Part shown: positions 16,459 through 24,876 of the stretch, in pieces
Numbering within the stretch: position 1 is the first letter of the stretch
How the letters are laid out: each line of letters opens with the position of its first letter
Source of the DNA: Bifidobacterium aerophilum
GTDB taxonomy: Bacteria; Actinomycetota; Actinomycetes; Actinomycetales; Bifidobacteriaceae
Length of the DNA stretch: 64,000 bases
Assembly: GCF_010667685.1 (NCBI RefSeq)
Contig: NZ_WHZW01000017.1
Location: forward strand, 18,624-82,623
Reading direction: 5' to 3'
Program-made: the position numbers and the translations under genes
The notes under the pieces: model-generated
Told to the model about the DNA's origin: nothing
Seen by the model: only the letters and a program-made list of their open reading frames with translations
Databases searched by the model: none

Positions 16459-17676
16459 ATGAGTGAAGCGAGCAGTGCGCGCCCGGTCGTGGCGATGATC
16501 GGCAACCCGGTGTCCGACAAGGGCAAGGGCGCCAAAATCGACGCGCGGGTCATGGAGTTGCTGACCGAGGCCGGCCGTCGTCATGGATTCGACGTCATCG
16601 ATCTGACCGGCACCAGTTTTGACGATTCGCTGACCAATGCACGTTCCCATGCCGACGAGTACACGCATCTCGTGGTGGTCGGCGGCGACGGCATGATCGC
16701 GCTCGGCGCGAACGCGGTCGGATGCAGCGGCAAGCCGCTCGGCATCGTCGCCACCGGATCCGGCAACGACTTCGCGCGTGGGCTCGGGCTGCCGGTCAAC
16801 CGCATCGACACGGCGGTCGAAGGCATCGTGGGCGCGATCGTGCGCGGCAGTCATCTCGACGTGGACATGGGCCGCGTGACCTCGCTGCCCGGAGGGTACG
16901 CGGTGGACGCGGCCACCGGAAACCTGCTGTCGGACGATGGTTCGGACGATGTTCCGGACGGCGGTGATCGCGCGGACGACGATGAAAGCCTGGGCCGTGA
17001 CGGAGTCGCGGGTAACGGCGGCACGGCCGGCGGCGGTCGACTGTCTCCGATCAACCGGTATTACGGCGGCATGCTCAACTGCGGACTGGACGCGACCATC
17101 AACGACCGGGCCAATCATTCGCGGCTGCCGGGCGGATCGCTGCGCTACTTCGTGGCCGTGCTCGTCGAGGTCACGCATCTGAAACGCTACGGCTACCACA
17201 TCAAGGCCACGCTGTCGGACGGCAGCGTGGAGGAGCGCGACCTCATCACGCCGATGATCACCGTTGCCAATTCGCGGCATATCGGCGGCGGGCTGGAAGT
17301 GTCGCCGTACTCGCGGTTCGCGGACGGACTGCTCGACCTCGTGTGGATCGATCACATGCCGAACCCGCTGGAGATCGCCGACGCCATTTCGAAGGGATAC
17401 AACGGCCGCCTGCTCGCCTCGCATGTGTTCGGATGGAAGCGCGTGCGCGAGGTGGAGATCACGCGCGCCGCGGAAGGAGCCGAACCGCCCGTCATGATGG
17501 CGGACGGCGAATACATCGGACACCTGCCGGTCAGGGTCGTGGCGGAGGATCGCGCGCTGCGGGTGCTCGTGCCGCCGGCGGTCGCGCACGCCCATCGTGC
17601 CGACGACGGCAGCCGCACGCTCGCGGCGATCGAACGCGACCGTCGCGATCCGGTCACCGGGGAATTCGTCGACTGA
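16459..17676 (+). CDS. Diacylglycerol/lipid kinase family protein
   Basis: A 405-residue DagK-catalytic-domain (YegS/DgkB-like) enzyme that probably phosphorylates diacylglycerol or a related lipid with ATP at the membrane. Motifs: MIGNPVSDKGKGAK at the N-terminus, VVVGGDGMIALGANAV (GGDG nucleotide site), and GIVATGSGNDFARGLGLP. An acidic Gly/Asp-rich insertion of about 40 residues (SDDGSDDVPDGGDRADDDES region, residues about 155-195) interrupts the fold and is unlikely to be structured. The start at 16459 has no ribosome site, but TATCGT lies 6 nt upstream, which fits leaderless translation; an ATG 18 nt upstream is the alternative. Confidence 0.87.
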   Translation: MSEASSARPVVAMIGNPVSDKGKGAKIDARVMELLTEAGRRHGFDVIDLTGTSFDDSLTNARSHADEYTHLVVVGGDGMIALGANAVGCSGKPLGIVATGSGNDFARGLGLPVNRIDTAVEGIVGAIVRGSHLDVDMGRVTSLPGGYAVDAATGNLLSDDGSDDVPDGGDRADDDESLGRDGVAGNGGTAGGGRLSPINRYYGGMLNCGLDATINDRANHSRLPGGSLRYFVAVLVEVTHLKRYGYHIKATLSDGSVEERDLITPMITVANSRHIGGGLEVSPYSRFADGLLDLVWIDHMPNPLEIADAISKGYNGRLLASHVFGWKRVREVEITRAAEGAEPPVMMADGEYIGHLPVRVVAEDRALRVLVPPAVAHAHRADDGSRTLAAIERDRRDPVTGEFVD

Positions 17677-17749
17677 CCTGTGCGGGCGCCCGGCATCCGG
17701 CTACCGGCTACCGCAGAAGGCCTCCGGGACGGCCCCGGATATCGCGAAA

Positions 17750-17791
17750 GGCCGCGTTCCGGCCGGTCGTAAGACCTGCCGGAACGCGGCC
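17750..17791. terminator. Hairpin between convergent genes
   Basis: Perfect 14-bp arms GGCCGCGTTCCGGC (17750-17763) and the complement (17778-17791) with a 14-nt loop lie between the kinase gene and the minus-strand DUF5692 gene. No T-run is present, so termination strength is uncertain. Confidence 0.55.
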
Positions 17792-17832
17792 CTGAAGTCA
17801 CGCGACGCCGAATGACGGCAGTCGTGAGGAAA

Positions 17833-18807
17833 TCACGCAGCGCGGGCGATAGCCTGCTCGTAATCCTTCGTGCCCTTGAACACTTCCTGGATCCACGGGT
17901 TGACGCCCTGCTTCTTCGCGCGGACCAGGATGTAGCCGAGCGCGAGCACGTTCGCCACGAGCGCGATCAGGGACACCGTCAAGTTCACGTTCGGGTTGTT
18001 CACCGACTGCGTGGAGAACACCGAGTAGTCCTGGAACATCGGGAACACCTGGGCGAACATGCACCAGATCGCCAGCGTGTTCGCGCGGTTCTGGATCCAG
18101 CCGCCCTTGTTCCAGAAGAAGTTCGCGACGGTCGGGGCGAGCAGCAGCGCAAGGCCGCAGTACCACGAGTGCGTGGGCAGGCAGTTGTACGTGTAGCAGA
18201 AGTTCCACAGGTCGTACGCGACGATGAACACCCACGTCATGTCCGGCCAGAGCATGTCGTCCTTCTTCTTGGACACGTAGATGCCGAACCAGCCGGTCAT
18301 GCAGGCGATGTTGATGATGCCGGCCACGCCGTTGAACACGTTGTGCCAGCCGCCCATGAGCGTCACGCCTTCGGTGGAGACCCAGGTGGTGCCCCACGCG
18401 CGGAACGCGGACTCGAAGTCGGAGACGACGGCGATGAGGATGTTGATCGCGACGATCACGAACGGGAAGCACTTGAACCAGTCGGACTTGCCGATCTTGC
18501 CCCAGCGGTACTTGAGCGCCATGAAGCCGATGCAGCCGGCGGTGGCGGCGTACAGCTTCGCGTAGTGGAACCACGACGTCATGTGCACGTAGGTCGGGTT
18601 GTTGAGCGCCCAGTCGGCGCCGGCCGCGGCCGCGACGTAGATGGTGACGAAGTAGACGGTCAGGATCGCGGGAACGACGAGGAACGCGATGATGCCGCCG
18701 GTTTTGGTGCGTCGGGCGAGTTCGTTCGCGCCAATCAGGCAGCAGAACACGAGTATCCAGCCGATCCACTGCCACACGGCGTTGTCACCATAGACCTGAA
18801 ACAGCAT
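17833..18807 (-). CDS. Multi-pass membrane protein, DUF5692-like
   Basis: A 324-residue integral membrane protein with about eight or nine hydrophobic helices, many aromatic residues, and conserved-looking blocks such as WGKIGKSDWFKCFPF, MTWVFIVAYDLWNFCYTYNC and LLLAPTVANFFWNKGGWIQN. The pattern resembles DUF5692 proteins; no function is established to my knowledge. AAAGGA precedes the ATG. It lies after the rhamnonolactonase gene but has its own strong promoter (TTGACA-17-TATACT) overlapped by a palindromic operator shared with a TetR gene and a GPH symporter. A sugar or sugar-acid transporter role is inferred from that context only. Confidence 0.75.
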   Translation of the reverse strand: MLFQVYGDNAVWQWIGWILVFCCLIGANELARRTKTGGIIAFLVVPAILTVYFVTIYVAAAAGADWALNNPTYVHMTSWFHYAKLYAATAGCIGFMALKYRWGKIGKSDWFKCFPFVIVAINILIAVVSDFESAFRAWGTTWVSTEGVTLMGGWHNVFNGVAGIINIACMTGWFGIYVSKKKDDMLWPDMTWVFIVAYDLWNFCYTYNCLPTHSWYCGLALLLAPTVANFFWNKGGWIQNRANTLAIWCMFAQVFPMFQDYSVFSTQSVNNPNVNLTVSLIALVANVLALGYILVRAKKQGVNPWIQEVFKGTKDYEQAIARAA

Positions 18808-18902
18808 GAGGGTCCTTTCCTTCTTCTCGATGCGCGCGGCGGGGCGCGGCCGGAAACGGCGCAGGACGGCCGTGGAACGCTCCCCGTTGGGCGTGTTGAC
18901 GA

Positions 18903-18955
18903 GATGTCAAATTTCTTGCGACATCGAGTATAGAAGGCGGTTGACAGTGTGTCAA
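18903..18955 (-). promoter_or_regulatory. Promoter with TTGACA-N3-TGTCAA operator
   Basis: On the minus strand TTGACA (complement 18950-18955) and TATACT (complement 18927-18932) are 17 nt apart, near-consensus. The 15-nt dyad TTGACAGTGTGTCAA (18941-18955) covers the -35 box. A second dyad GATGTC...GACATC (18903-18925) lies just past the -10. Repression by a dimeric regulator, probably the TetR protein at 44908-45513, is inferred from the same dyad at that gene's promoter. Confidence 0.75.
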
Positions 18956-19011
18956 TTCGTGTGGCGCGCTGACGGAAAGCGGGGGCGCGCGAAGGCGACG
19001 CGCCACCGCGA

Positions 19012-19965
19012 TCAGAACCGGTAGAACCGCCGCGCGTTGCCGACGAACATCGCGTCGCGCTCGCTTGAGGACATCGTCTCGACGCAGCGCGCGAACCCGT
19101 GGACGATGTCGGCGTACGTGCCGTGCAGCTTGTCGACGGGGAAGTTCGACGCGAACATCACACGGTCTGTGCCGAACGCGTCCAGCACGGTGTACACGGC
19201 CGGCTTGATGCTTTCCAACGTCCAGCGATGGTCCATCGACGCGAGTCCGGAGATCTTGATCGCGCAGTTGTCGCGCCGGCCCAGCTCGCGCAGTCCGTCG
19301 TGCCACAGCTTCCAGCCGGCGAAGTCGCGGTCGGCCCACATGCCGGCGTGGTTGATCACGAACAGCGTGTCCGGGTGCGCGTCGATCACCTCGCAGGCGC
19401 GCCCGAACTGCGTCGGGTACAGCTGCATGTCGAAGCTCAGCCCGTACTTGCCGAGCAGTCCCAGCCCGGCCAGCCACTGCGGATCGTCCATGTACGGCTT
19501 GTCGACGTAGTGGTACAGCGGATGGTCGTGCATGTTGAGGTTCTGCCTGAAGCCGCGCACGTCGCGGTACGACGCCTCGCGTTCGAGCAGCGGCTCGATG
19601 TCCGGCGCGCTCAGGTCGCCGCCGGCGACGATCCTGATCGGCCATCCGGACGTCTCGCCCATGCGCTGCACGGCCTCGATCTCGGCGATCGGGTCGTCGG
19701 CGTTGGCCTGCACGTGCACCGCGCCGAGCAGCTCGATCGGCGTGCCGTCCGTCTCGGCGGCGAGGTCGGCGGCCACGTAGTCGCCCGCGTCGAACAACGG
19801 ATCCCACGGTCCTTCGAACGTGGGCGGCTTCGACCGGTTGAACCACGAGTACAGGCCGACCTCCATGAGATGCACGTGCGTGTCGATGAACGGCCGGGGC
19901 GCGGCAGCCTGCTCGGCCGTTTCCGGGATGATCGTGGCCAGTCGGTCGATGACGATTTCGCTCAT
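19012..19965 (-). CDS. Amidohydrolase, probable L-rhamnono-1,4-lactonase
   Basis: A 317-residue amidohydrolase-2 family protein. It has the metal-site DTHVHLMEVGLYSWF near residue 28, KISGLASMDHRW in the middle, NHAGMW and the C-terminal FASNFPVDKLHGTYAD with the conserved Asp. Enzymes of this group hydrolyse sugar lactones; next to rhamnonate dehydratase, the substrate is most likely L-rhamnono-1,4-lactone, giving L-rhamnonate (an L-fucono-lactonase is the closest alternative). It is cytoplasmic, with no signal peptide. It is downstream of the dehydrogenase gene on the same strand, separated by a 194-nt structured region, so expression of the two may be uneven. Confidence 0.82.
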   Translation of the reverse strand: MSEIVIDRLATIIPETAEQAAAPRPFIDTHVHLMEVGLYSWFNRSKPPTFEGPWDPLFDAGDYVAADLAAETDGTPIELLGAVHVQANADDPIAEIEAVQRMGETSGWPIRIVAGGDLSAPDIEPLLEREASYRDVRGFRQNLNMHDHPLYHYVDKPYMDDPQWLAGLGLLGKYGLSFDMQLYPTQFGRACEVIDAHPDTLFVINHAGMWADRDFAGWKLWHDGLRELGRRDNCAIKISGLASMDHRWTLESIKPAVYTVLDAFGTDRVMFASNFPVDKLHGTYADIVHGFARCVETMSSSERDAMFVGNARRFYRF

Positions 19966-20003
19966 ATGTGGGTTCCTGTCTGGCGGTGGAATGATGGGTG
20001 TTT

Positions 20004-20158
20004 CACCCCCTCAGTCAGCTACGCTGACAGCTCGTCCCGCAATTAAGGACGAGCTACGCTCGCGTTTCATTGGCTCGCCTGTCGGCTCGCACATTGCCTA
20101 CAAACAGCTCTGCTGTTTGCTTGACGGCAATGTCCCTTCAGGGGGAGCTGGGGAGGGG
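20004..20158. repeat. Structured repeat element between dehydrogenase and lactonase genes
   Basis: It starts with CACCCCCTCAGTCAGC and the palindrome GTCAGCTACGCTGAC, includes a long hairpin at 20092-20132 (CATTGCC/GGCAATG plus AAACAGC/GCTGTTT), and ends with AGGGGGAGCTGGGGAGGGG. The opening phrase CCCCCTCAGTC...GACAGCTC also begins the element at 26312-26380. It is a multi-hairpin intergenic repeat sitting inside the likely lactonase-dehydrogenase transcript. Confidence 0.65.
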
Positions 20159-20159
20159 T

Positions 20160-20957
20160 CTACAGCACGGAACGGGTGTCGTTCTCGTACGAGTTGCGGC
20201 CCTGCCCGGTGGCGGCGGTCGTGCCGCCGTCGACCGGCACCACGAGTCCGGTCAGGTACGCGGCGTCGTCGGAGGCGAGGAACAGCGCGATGCCGGCGCA
20301 GTCCTCAGGCCGCCCGGTGCGGCCGAGCGCCACGCGGTCGAGATACGGCTGCACGCGCGCCGGGTCGGTCCACACCTCGCGGTTGATGTCGGTTTCGATG
20401 AAGCCGGGCGCGAACGCGTTGATGCGCACGCCCTTGGCGCCGTAGTCGAGCGCGACGCAGCGCACGAAGCCGTTCATCGCGTGCTTGGTGGAGTTGTACG
20501 CGGTCTGGCCCCAGTCGCCGTACAGGCCGGAGACGGACGTGTCGACGACGATGTTGCCGTGCGACTTGATCAGGTGCGGCAACGCCTCCTTGGTCAGGTA
20601 GAACAGGCCGTCCATGTTGACGGCGAACAGCTTGTGCCACACCTCGTCGGAGACGTGCTCGATCTCGCCTCCCTCGAAGATGCCGGCGTTGGAGACGACC
20701 ACGTCGAGCCGGCCGAATTCGTCGACGACGGAGCTGACGAGCTCGGCGACCTGCGCGTGGTCGGAGACGTCGGTGATGTGCATGTGACCGCGTTCGTACC
20801 CGGCGATCGTCTCCTCGAGCGGGGCGGTGCGCTTGCCGACGGCGACGACGGTGGCGCCGTTGTCGAGGAACGCCCGCGTGATCGCGCGGCCGATGCCGGT
20901 GCCGCCGCCGGTGACGATGACGACCTTGCCTTCGAAACGGTACGTGTTGCTGGTCAT
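20160..20957 (-). CDS. SDR dehydrogenase, probable L-rhamnose 1-dehydrogenase
   Basis: A 265-residue classical short-chain dehydrogenase. The nucleotide motif GGGTGIGRAI is at residue 17, NAG follows VVVSNAGIFEGG, and the catalytic residues are Ser in VDTSVSGLY and the YNSTK motif (Tyr and Lys). The C-terminal GLVVPVDGGTTAA is typical. In the non-phosphorylative pathway an SDR oxidises L-rhamnose to L-rhamnonolactone; the neighbouring lactonase, dehydratase and aldolase support this over a later keto-deoxy-rhamnonate dehydrogenase step, which remains possible. The start at 20957 follows AAGGAG. It diverges from the dehydratase gene across a shared regulatory region. Confidence 0.85.
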   Translation of the reverse strand: MTSNTYRFEGKVVIVTGGGTGIGRAITRAFLDNGATVVAVGKRTAPLEETIAGYERGHMHITDVSDHAQVAELVSSVVDEFGRLDVVVSNAGIFEGGEIEHVSDEVWHKLFAVNMDGLFYLTKEALPHLIKSHGNIVVDTSVSGLYGDWGQTAYNSTKHAMNGFVRCVALDYGAKGVRINAFAPGFIETDINREVWTDPARVQPYLDRVALGRTGRPEDCAGIALFLASDDAAYLTGLVVPVDGGTTAATGQGRNSYENDTRSVL

Positions 20958-21092
20958 GGGTGAAGCTCCTTCGGTTCGTGCGCGGGCGGTTGGCGGCGTT
21001 GCCGGTCGCGGCGCGGTGCGTTCGTGGCGGGCGGGCCGGCGCGGGGCGCGACGGTCCGTGCTACGCACCAGTTCACCACAGTTGAAACACCG

Positions 21093-21107
21093 TCCCACAT
21101 ATAGGGA
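21093..21107. promoter_or_regulatory. Candidate operator in the divergent rhamnose-gene promoter region
   Basis: The 212-nt gap 20958-21169 lies between divergent dehydrogenase and dehydratase genes. It holds the dyad TCCCACATATAGGGA, flanked by TTGAAACACCG and GATACCATCCC. An IclR-type regulator encoded in the same cluster could bind here to control both directions. The site was identified by symmetry only. Confidence 0.4.
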
Positions 21108-21169
21108 TACCATCCCGCACGCTGTAGCGTAGGCGATATCCACACATTCCGCGACGGAGAGGAATCACC

Positions 21170-22396
21170 ATGACGTTGGCGCCATCACTGAAGCTGCCCA
21201 CGATCACCGCGATCCGCGCCTACTCGATGGGCGGCGCGGCCGCCACCATCCACGGGCAGGGCGGCGGCGACTACCACGACCAGGGCAAGGACCACTGGAT
21301 CGACGACCACATCGCCACGCCGATGAGCAAGTACAAGGAATACGAGCAGTCCCGCCAGTCGTTCGGCATCAACGTGCTCGGCACGCTCGTCGTCGAGGTC
21401 GAGGCGTCCGACGGCACCACCGGCTTCGCGATCTCCACCGCCGGCACCGTCGGCTGCTTCATCGTCGAACACCACCTGTCCCGCTTCGTCGAAGGCAAGC
21501 GCGTCGACCAGATCAAGCTCATCCACGACCAGATGCTCAACGCCACGCTGTACTACTCCGGCGGAGGCGGCGTGGTCATCAACACGATCTCGTGCGTCGA
21601 CCTCGCGCTGTGGGACCTGTACGGCAAGGTGCTGAACCTGCCCGTCTACAAGCTGCTCGGCGGCGCGGTGCGCGACGAGATCCACTTCTACGCGACCGGC
21701 GCACGCCCCGACCTCGCCCAGAAGATGGGCTTCATCGGCGGCAAGCTGCCGACCCACTGGGGTCCGGCCGCCGGCGACGAAGGCATCGCCAGGGACATCG
21801 CGACGCTCGCCGACATGCGCGAGAAGGTCGGCGACGACTTCTGGCTGATGTTCGACTGCTGGATGAGCCAGGACGTCAATTATGCGACCAAGCTCGCGCA
21901 CGCCGCCGCGCCGTACAAGCTCAAGTGGATGGAGGAATGCTTCCCGCCGAACCAGATCGAGTCGTACCGCGAACTCAAGAAGCACATGCCGGCCGGTATG
22001 CTCATGACCACCGGCGAGCACACCGGCACGCTTGAGGCGTTCAAGGAACTGTCCGACGCGGGCGTCGACATCATCCAGCCCGACGTCGGCTGGTGCGGCG
22101 GCGTGACCTCGCTGTGCGAGATCGCGGCGATCGCCAAGGCGCGTGGACAGCTCGTCGTGCCGCACGGCTCGTCCGTCTACTCGCATCACGCGGTGATCAC
22201 GTTCACGAACACGCCGTTCAGCGAGTTCCTCATGACCTCGCCGCACGCCGACAGCCTGCGCCCGCAGTTCGACCCGATCCTGATCGGCGAGCCGGTGCCC
22301 GAAGGCGGCGTGATGACCGCCGAGCAGCTCGACAAGCCCGGCTTCGGCGTCGAGCTCAACCGCGACTGTCCGCTTGAGCGGCCGTTCACGCACTGA
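21170..22396 (+). CDS. rhmD: L-rhamnonate dehydratase
   Basis: A 408-residue enolase-superfamily enzyme converting L-rhamnonate to 2-keto-3-deoxy-L-rhamnonate. It closely resembles Escherichia coli RhmD (YfaW) along its whole length: [55 protein letters not shown] and [20 protein letters not shown]. Metal ligands are visible as Asp in [10 protein letters not shown] (about 229), Glu in WMEECFPP and Glu-His in TTGEHTG (about 282), with a catalytic His in [18 protein letters not shown] precedes the ATG. It heads the operon dehydratase-aldolase-IclR. This is the strongest marker that the cluster handles rhamnose. Confidence 0.93.
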   Translation: MTLAPSLKLPTITAIRAYSMGGAAATIHGQGGGDYHDQGKDHWIDDHIATPMSKYKEYEQSRQSFGINVLGTLVVEVEASDGTTGFAISTAGTVGCFIVEHHLSRFVEGKRVDQIKLIHDQMLNATLYYSGGGGVVINTISCVDLALWDLYGKVLNLPVYKLLGGAVRDEIHFYATGARPDLAQKMGFIGGKLPTHWGPAAGDEGIARDIATLADMREKVGDDFWLMFDCWMSQDVNYATKLAHAAAPYKLKWMEECFPPNQIESYRELKKHMPAGMLMTTGEHTGTLEAFKELSDAGVDIIQPDVGWCGGVTSLCEIAAIAKARGQLVVPHGSSVYSHHAVITFTNTPFSEFLMTSPHADSLRPQFDPILIGEPVPEGGVMTAEQLDKPGFGVELNRDCPLERPFTH

Positions 22397-22409
22397 TTCG
22401 TCATTGTCT

Positions 22410-22436
22410 GGGCTCCCTCGCCAAGAGAGGGAGCCC
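22410..22436 (+). terminator. Intercistronic hairpin between rhmD and aldolase gene
   Basis: GGGCTCCCTC (22410-22419) pairs perfectly with GAGGGAGCCC (22427-22436) over a 7-nt loop. No T-run follows, and the next gene starts 27 nt later in the same direction, so it may be a partial terminator or stabilise the upstream message. Confidence 0.6.
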
Positions 22437-22462
22437 GGCATCGTCGCAAAGGAGCTTCATCC

Positions 22463-23257
22463 ATGACTTCCGTACCGCTGCCGCACAACCCGTTCAAGGC
22501 GGCGCTCAAGGCCGCCGCGACCGCGACCGATCCCGCCGCCCGACCGCAGCTCAAGGGCCTGTGGATCGCGATGGGATCGTCCACCTCTATCGAGATCGCC
22601 GCCGAAATCGGCTACGACTGGCTGCTCATCGACGGCGAGCACGGCCCGAACGACCTCACCGGCATCCTCGCCCAGCTGCGCGCCTGTCACGGTTACCCGA
22701 CCACGCCGATCGTGCGCCCGGCTGCGGCCGATCCGGTGCTCATCAAGCAGGTGCTCGACCTCGGCGCGCAGACGCTGCTCGTCCCGATGGTCAACACGCG
22801 CGAGGAGGCCGAGCTCATGGTCCGCGCGGTCGAATACGCGCCCTCGGGCATTCGCGGCGTCGGCGGCGTGATCGCCCGATCCGGCCGCTGGGGCCTCATC
22901 CCGGACTACATGGCCACCGCCCGCGACGAGATCTGCCTGATCGTGCAGGTCGAATCGCGCGAGGCGCTCGACAACATCGACGAGATCGCCGCCGTGGACG
23001 GCATCGACGGCGTCTTCATCGGGCCCGCCGACCTGTCCGCCTCGCTCGGGCACCCGGACGACGCCGGCGCGATCCAGGACGAGATCCACCGCGCGTTCGA
23101 CATGATCGCCTCCCACGGCAAGGCGATCGGCTCGCTCGCCTTCGACCCGGCCACCGCCCGCAAGTACTTCGAGTGGGGCGCGTCGTTCGTCGCCGTCGCC
23201 GGCGACACCGACGTGTACGTGCGCGGACTGGCCGCCGAACTCGAACAGTACCGGTGA
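22463..23257 (+). CDS. rhmA: HpcH/HpaI aldolase, probable 2-keto-3-deoxy-L-rhamnonate aldolase
   Basis: A 264-residue class II pyruvate aldolase. Family blocks: GLWIAMGSSTSIEIAAEIGY, the LLIDGEHGPND catalytic loop, VRPAAADPVLIKQVLDLGAQ, IVQVESREALDNIDEI (metal-binding Glu) and VFIGPADLSASLGHP (metal-binding Asp). The expected reaction is retro-aldol cleavage of 2-keto-3-deoxy-L-rhamnonate to pyruvate and L-lactaldehyde, completing the pathway started by the dehydrogenase. E. coli RhmA (YfaU) is the matching family member, adjacent to rhmD there as here. AAAGGAGC precedes the ATG. Confidence 0.88.
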   Translation: MTSVPLPHNPFKAALKAAATATDPAARPQLKGLWIAMGSSTSIEIAAEIGYDWLLIDGEHGPNDLTGILAQLRACHGYPTTPIVRPAAADPVLIKQVLDLGAQTLLVPMVNTREEAELMVRAVEYAPSGIRGVGGVIARSGRWGLIPDYMATARDEICLIVQVESREALDNIDEIAAVDGIDGVFIGPADLSASLGHPDDAGAIQDEIHRAFDMIASHGKAIGSLAFDPATARKYFEWGASFVAVAGDTDVYVRGLAAELEQYR

Positions 23258-23285
23258 CCGTCCGAGCGGCGTATCGTGAGAAACC

Positions 23286-24074
23286 ATGACCCGAACCGAT
23301 GAGCCCGCCATCCCCGGTGCGCAGACCCTGATCAATGGCATCGCCGTGCTCAAGGCCGTCGCCGCCGGGGCGCGCACGCTCGCCGACCTCACCGAGACGA
23401 CCGGCCTGAGCCGCAGCACCACGCACCGGCTCGTGCAGGCGCTGCGCGCCGAACGCATGCTGCGCGACACCGTCGAAGGCGCACTCGCCCTCGGCCCGGC
23501 GCTCATCGAACTCGGATTCCAGGCGCGCGAGGACATCTCCATCCCCGCCATCGCGCGCCCCTACCTGCTCGACCTGTCCGACCTCACCCGGGACACCATC
23601 CACCTCGCCGCCGAAGATGCCGGCGAAACGCTGTACCTCGACAAGATCCGCGGCAGCCGCACCATCGAGATCCGCTCGTGGCCGGGATGCCGCATGCCGC
23701 TGACCTACACCGGCATCGGCAAGGCGCTGCTGCTCGACCGGCCCGACCGCTGGGAAAGCCAGTACCTCGCCGACCGCGAACGCATGGAACGCCAGCCCGA
23801 ACACGACTATTCCGGCGCGGCCGCGTTCGCGCGCGCCATGGAACGCTACGCCGCACAGGGATACGCCTACGACCTGGAGGAGAACGAGGCCGGCGTGCGC
23901 TGCATCGCCGCACCCGTGCGCGACGCGGCCGGCACGATCGCCTGCGCGATCTCCGTCTCCAGTTTCAAGACCTTCATGCCCACCGACCGCATGCACCGGC
24001 TCGGGCCCGTCGTGCGCGACGCGGCCGACGCCATTTCGCGCGAACTCGGATGGAACGGGCAGCCGACGCGTTAA
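23286..24074 (+). CDS. IclR-family transcriptional regulator of the rhamnose genes
   Basis: A 262-residue IclR protein: N-terminal winged helix-turn-helix (TLADLTETTGLSRSTTHRLV, about residues 36-56) and a C-terminal effector-binding domain (AIARPYLLDLSDLTRDTIHL, then PLTYTGIGKALL and GVRCIAAPVRDAAGTIACAI). It starts 28 nt after the aldolase gene, so it is probably the third gene of that operon and may autoregulate. E. coli has an IclR protein (YfaX/RhmR) in the same gene context. A rhamnose-pathway intermediate is the likely effector, by analogy. Confidence 0.88.
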   Translation: MTRTDEPAIPGAQTLINGIAVLKAVAAGARTLADLTETTGLSRSTTHRLVQALRAERMLRDTVEGALALGPALIELGFQAREDISIPAIARPYLLDLSDLTRDTIHLAAEDAGETLYLDKIRGSRTIEIRSWPGCRMPLTYTGIGKALLLDRPDRWESQYLADRERMERQPEHDYSGAAAFARAMERYAAQGYAYDLEENEAGVRCIAAPVRDAAGTIACAISVSSFKTFMPTDRMHRLGPVVRDAADAISRELGWNGQPTR

Positions 24075-24159
24075 GGTGCGTTAAGGTAAAGGCGAGCGGG
24101 GATGCGCCCGCGTGGCCGCACGAGGACGGGTGCGGCGGACCGAGGGAGGAGGACCGGAC

Positions 24160-24876
24160 ATGTTCACCGTGGCGGTGGTCGAGGACGACGAGAACGCGGC
24201 GGCGCGCCTGCGCGCGTGCCTGAAGCAATACGAGAACGACCATACCGGCGTGCGGTTCGACGTGACCGAATTCCGCGAGCCGACGAGCTTCCTCGAACCG
24301 TACAGCGCCAACTGGGACATCGTGTTCATGGACATCGAAATGCCGAACATGGACGGGCTGGAAGCAGCGCACCGCCTGCGCGAACTCGACTCCAAGACGA
24401 TCCTCATGTTCGTGACGAACATGGCGCAGTTCGCCGCCAAAGGCTACGAGGTGGACGCGCTCGACTACATCATCAAACCGTTCGCCTATCCCGACTTCGA
24501 ACGCAAGCTCGCCCGCGCGCTGCGGCTGGCGCAGGCCGACGGCGAATCCCTGCTGGTCAGCCAGCGCGGCAGCTCGCGACGCATCGCGCTGCGCGACATC
24601 AGCTACATCGAAATCCGCGCGCACAACCTCGAATACCACACCGATTCCGGCACGATCAGCGCGTACGGCTCGCTGCAGGACATCGAGGACCGTCTGTCGG
24701 GCAGCGGGTTCATGCGCTGCGGCAAGCCGTACCTGGTCAGCAGCCGTCACGTCGCGCAGGTCGCGGGGGACACGGTCACGCTGACGGACGGCACGCAGCT
24801 GCCAATCGGACGCGCCTACCGCAAGTCGTTCATGCTCGCGCTCGCCGAGAACCTGGGGAACGACCGTGTTCGCTGA
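24160..24876 (+). CDS. LytTR response regulator, copy 1
   Basis: A 238-residue AgrA/LytT-type regulator. Receiver domain at about 1-120: acidic EDDEN, phosphoacceptor Asp in IVFMDIEMPNMDG, Thr/Asn in FVTNMAQFAAKGYEVDALDY and Lys in IIKPF. LytTR DNA-binding domain at about 140-228: RIALRDISYIEIRAHNLEYH, then MRCGKPYLVSSRHV and LPIGRAYRKSF. GGGAGGAGG precedes the ATG. The next gene, its histidine kinase, overlaps by 11 nt. A paralogous pair lies at 36298-38479. It stands between the rhamnose operon and the rhamnosidase operon and may control one of them. Confidence 0.92.
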   Translation: MFTVAVVEDDENAAARLRACLKQYENDHTGVRFDVTEFREPTSFLEPYSANWDIVFMDIEMPNMDGLEAAHRLRELDSKTILMFVTNMAQFAAKGYEVDALDYIIKPFAYPDFERKLARALRLAQADGESLLVSQRGSSRRIALRDISYIEIRAHNLEYHTDSGTISAYGSLQDIEDRLSGSGFMRCGKPYLVSSRHVAQVAGDTVTLTDGTQLPIGRAYRKSFMLALAENLGNDRVR

